In this document: positions 63,680 through 64,000 of the stretch, one piece after another
Position numbering within the stretch: position 1 is the first letter of the stretch
How the letters are laid out: each line of letters starts with the position of its first letter
Notes under the pieces: generated by a model
The model's database searches: none
The model's input: only the letters and a program-made list of their open reading frames with translations
What the model was told of the DNA's origin: nothing
Program-made: the position numbers and the translations under genes
NCBI RefSeq assembly: GCF_003287955.1
Contig: NZ_QMKP01000015.1
Coordinates: forward strand, 1 to 64,000
Length of the DNA: 64,000 nt
Origin: Arthrobacter sp. AQ5-06
GTDB lineage: Bacteria; Actinomycetota; Actinomycetes; Actinomycetales; Micrococcaceae
Reading direction: 5' to 3'

Positions 63680-64000
63680 TTGGCCGCCGCAACCGCCGGC
63701 GCCGCGCCCACCGACTGGCCGCCCGTCGTCGGACTTCCCGACGCCGGATTTCCCACCGCCGTGCCGCCGCGCCCGGCCGGAGACTGCCCGGCCGGAGACT
63801 GCGGCCCCGGGGATTGGGCCACTTCGGTGGCCACCAGACCGGCCGCATGGTGCAGGGCGTCCACCTTTTTGAGCTCCGCCTTGATCTCGCGGATGCGGAT
63901 ATCCTTTTCCAGCGTGTAGGTGGTGGCTGCCTTCTGGGCCGCCGCCACCGAATCCGCGAGGGAGCGGTGGTGTTCGTCCGCGATTTCAGTGAAGTGGTCC
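63676..64000 (-). CDS. C-terminal end of an unidentified protein, partner of the dynamin-like GTPase
   Basis: The reading frame enters from beyond base 64000. The visible 107 residues are a helical, charged segment (DHFTEIADEHHRSLADSVAA, YTLEKDIRIREIKAELKKVD, ALHHAAGLVATEVAQ) ending in a Pro/Gly/Ser/Ala-rich tail (GPQSPAGQSPAGRGG). Bacterial dynamins are often encoded in pairs, so it may be the second dynamin, but no GTPase motif is in view. Its stop overlaps the GTPase start. Confidence 0.7.
   Translation of the reverse strand, partial: DHFTEIADEHHRSLADSVAAAQKAATTYTLEKDIRIREIKAELKKVDALHHAAGLVATEVAQSPGPQSPAGQSPAGRGGTAVGNPASGSPTTGGQSVGAAPAVAAAK

Overview
The window is high-GC (about two-thirds G+C by eye) actinobacterial chromosome, most like Arthrobacter/Pseudarthrobacter (Micrococcaceae). 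Signs of this are a split menaquinone cluster, a PaaR-type TetR regulon, leaderless genes with TANNNT six or seven bases before the start codon, an LAxTG-anchored protease, and the TTGAGCCTGTCGA palindromic repeat. All assignments come from reading the sequence and from family knowledge; no database was searched. No rRNA, tRNA, CRISPR array, prophage or intact insertion sequence was seen.

Layout. 1-1.8 kb: start of glycine decarboxylase gcvP behind a tandem glycine riboswitch, then a truncated DsbA-like gene and an unknown gene. 1.9-9.4 kb: metal island, with an NreB-like MFS exporter and CzrA-like ArsR sensor, then a copper set (CsoR-type operator, HMA chaperone, CopB-type P1B ATPase, DUF6153, DUF305 lipoprotein, BNR-repeat lipoprotein) and a convergent CHRD protein. 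9.6-17.7 kb: LMW tyrosine phosphatase, LCP cell-wall ligase, a frameshifted Tat-exported PhoD, an S9 oligopeptidase and an SRPBCC protein. 17.8-24.5 kb: GNAT gene bracketed by a long palindromic repeat, ackA and pta separated by a wHTH/membrane pair, and a Zur-box operon encoding a CobW-like (Mrf-type) protein and a cysteine-free L36. 24.8-41 kb: phenylacetate catabolism in three blocks (paaI-paaK-paaR; paaZ divergent from a thioesterase; thiolase-hydratase-dehydrogenase), each with a PaaR-like box. Between them lie a HAD lipoprotein and an operon of tyrosine phosphatase, small membrane protein and LAxTG serine protease. 41-48 kb: small stress and enzyme genes, an amino-acid permease with a striking inverted-repeat operator, and nirBD with nirB split at a G7 run.

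48-64 kb: an ABC-F protein; a four-gene operon (ribbon-helix-helix regulator, DUF4097 protein, DrrAB-like ABC exporter) started by an apparently leaderless, repeat-studded promoter; a manganese-type ABC importer with an MntR-like box over its start codon; a CPBP protease; menB, menE and menA; small membrane proteins; and a dynamin-like GTPase overlapping the end of an unidentified gene that runs off the window.

The main functional themes are metal homeostasis (Ni/Co/Zn efflux, copper detoxification, zinc-starvation ribosome remodelling, manganese import), phenylacetyl-CoA degradation under one regulator, acetate/acetyl-phosphate metabolism, nitrite assimilation and menaquinone synthesis. Items most worth following up are the Zur-Mrf-L36 operon, the RHH-DUF4097-ABC operon, the nirB split, the palindromic repeat that supplies the ackA stop codon, the dynamin-like pair, and an over-represented 9-mer (GCCGTCGTA/TACGACGGC).
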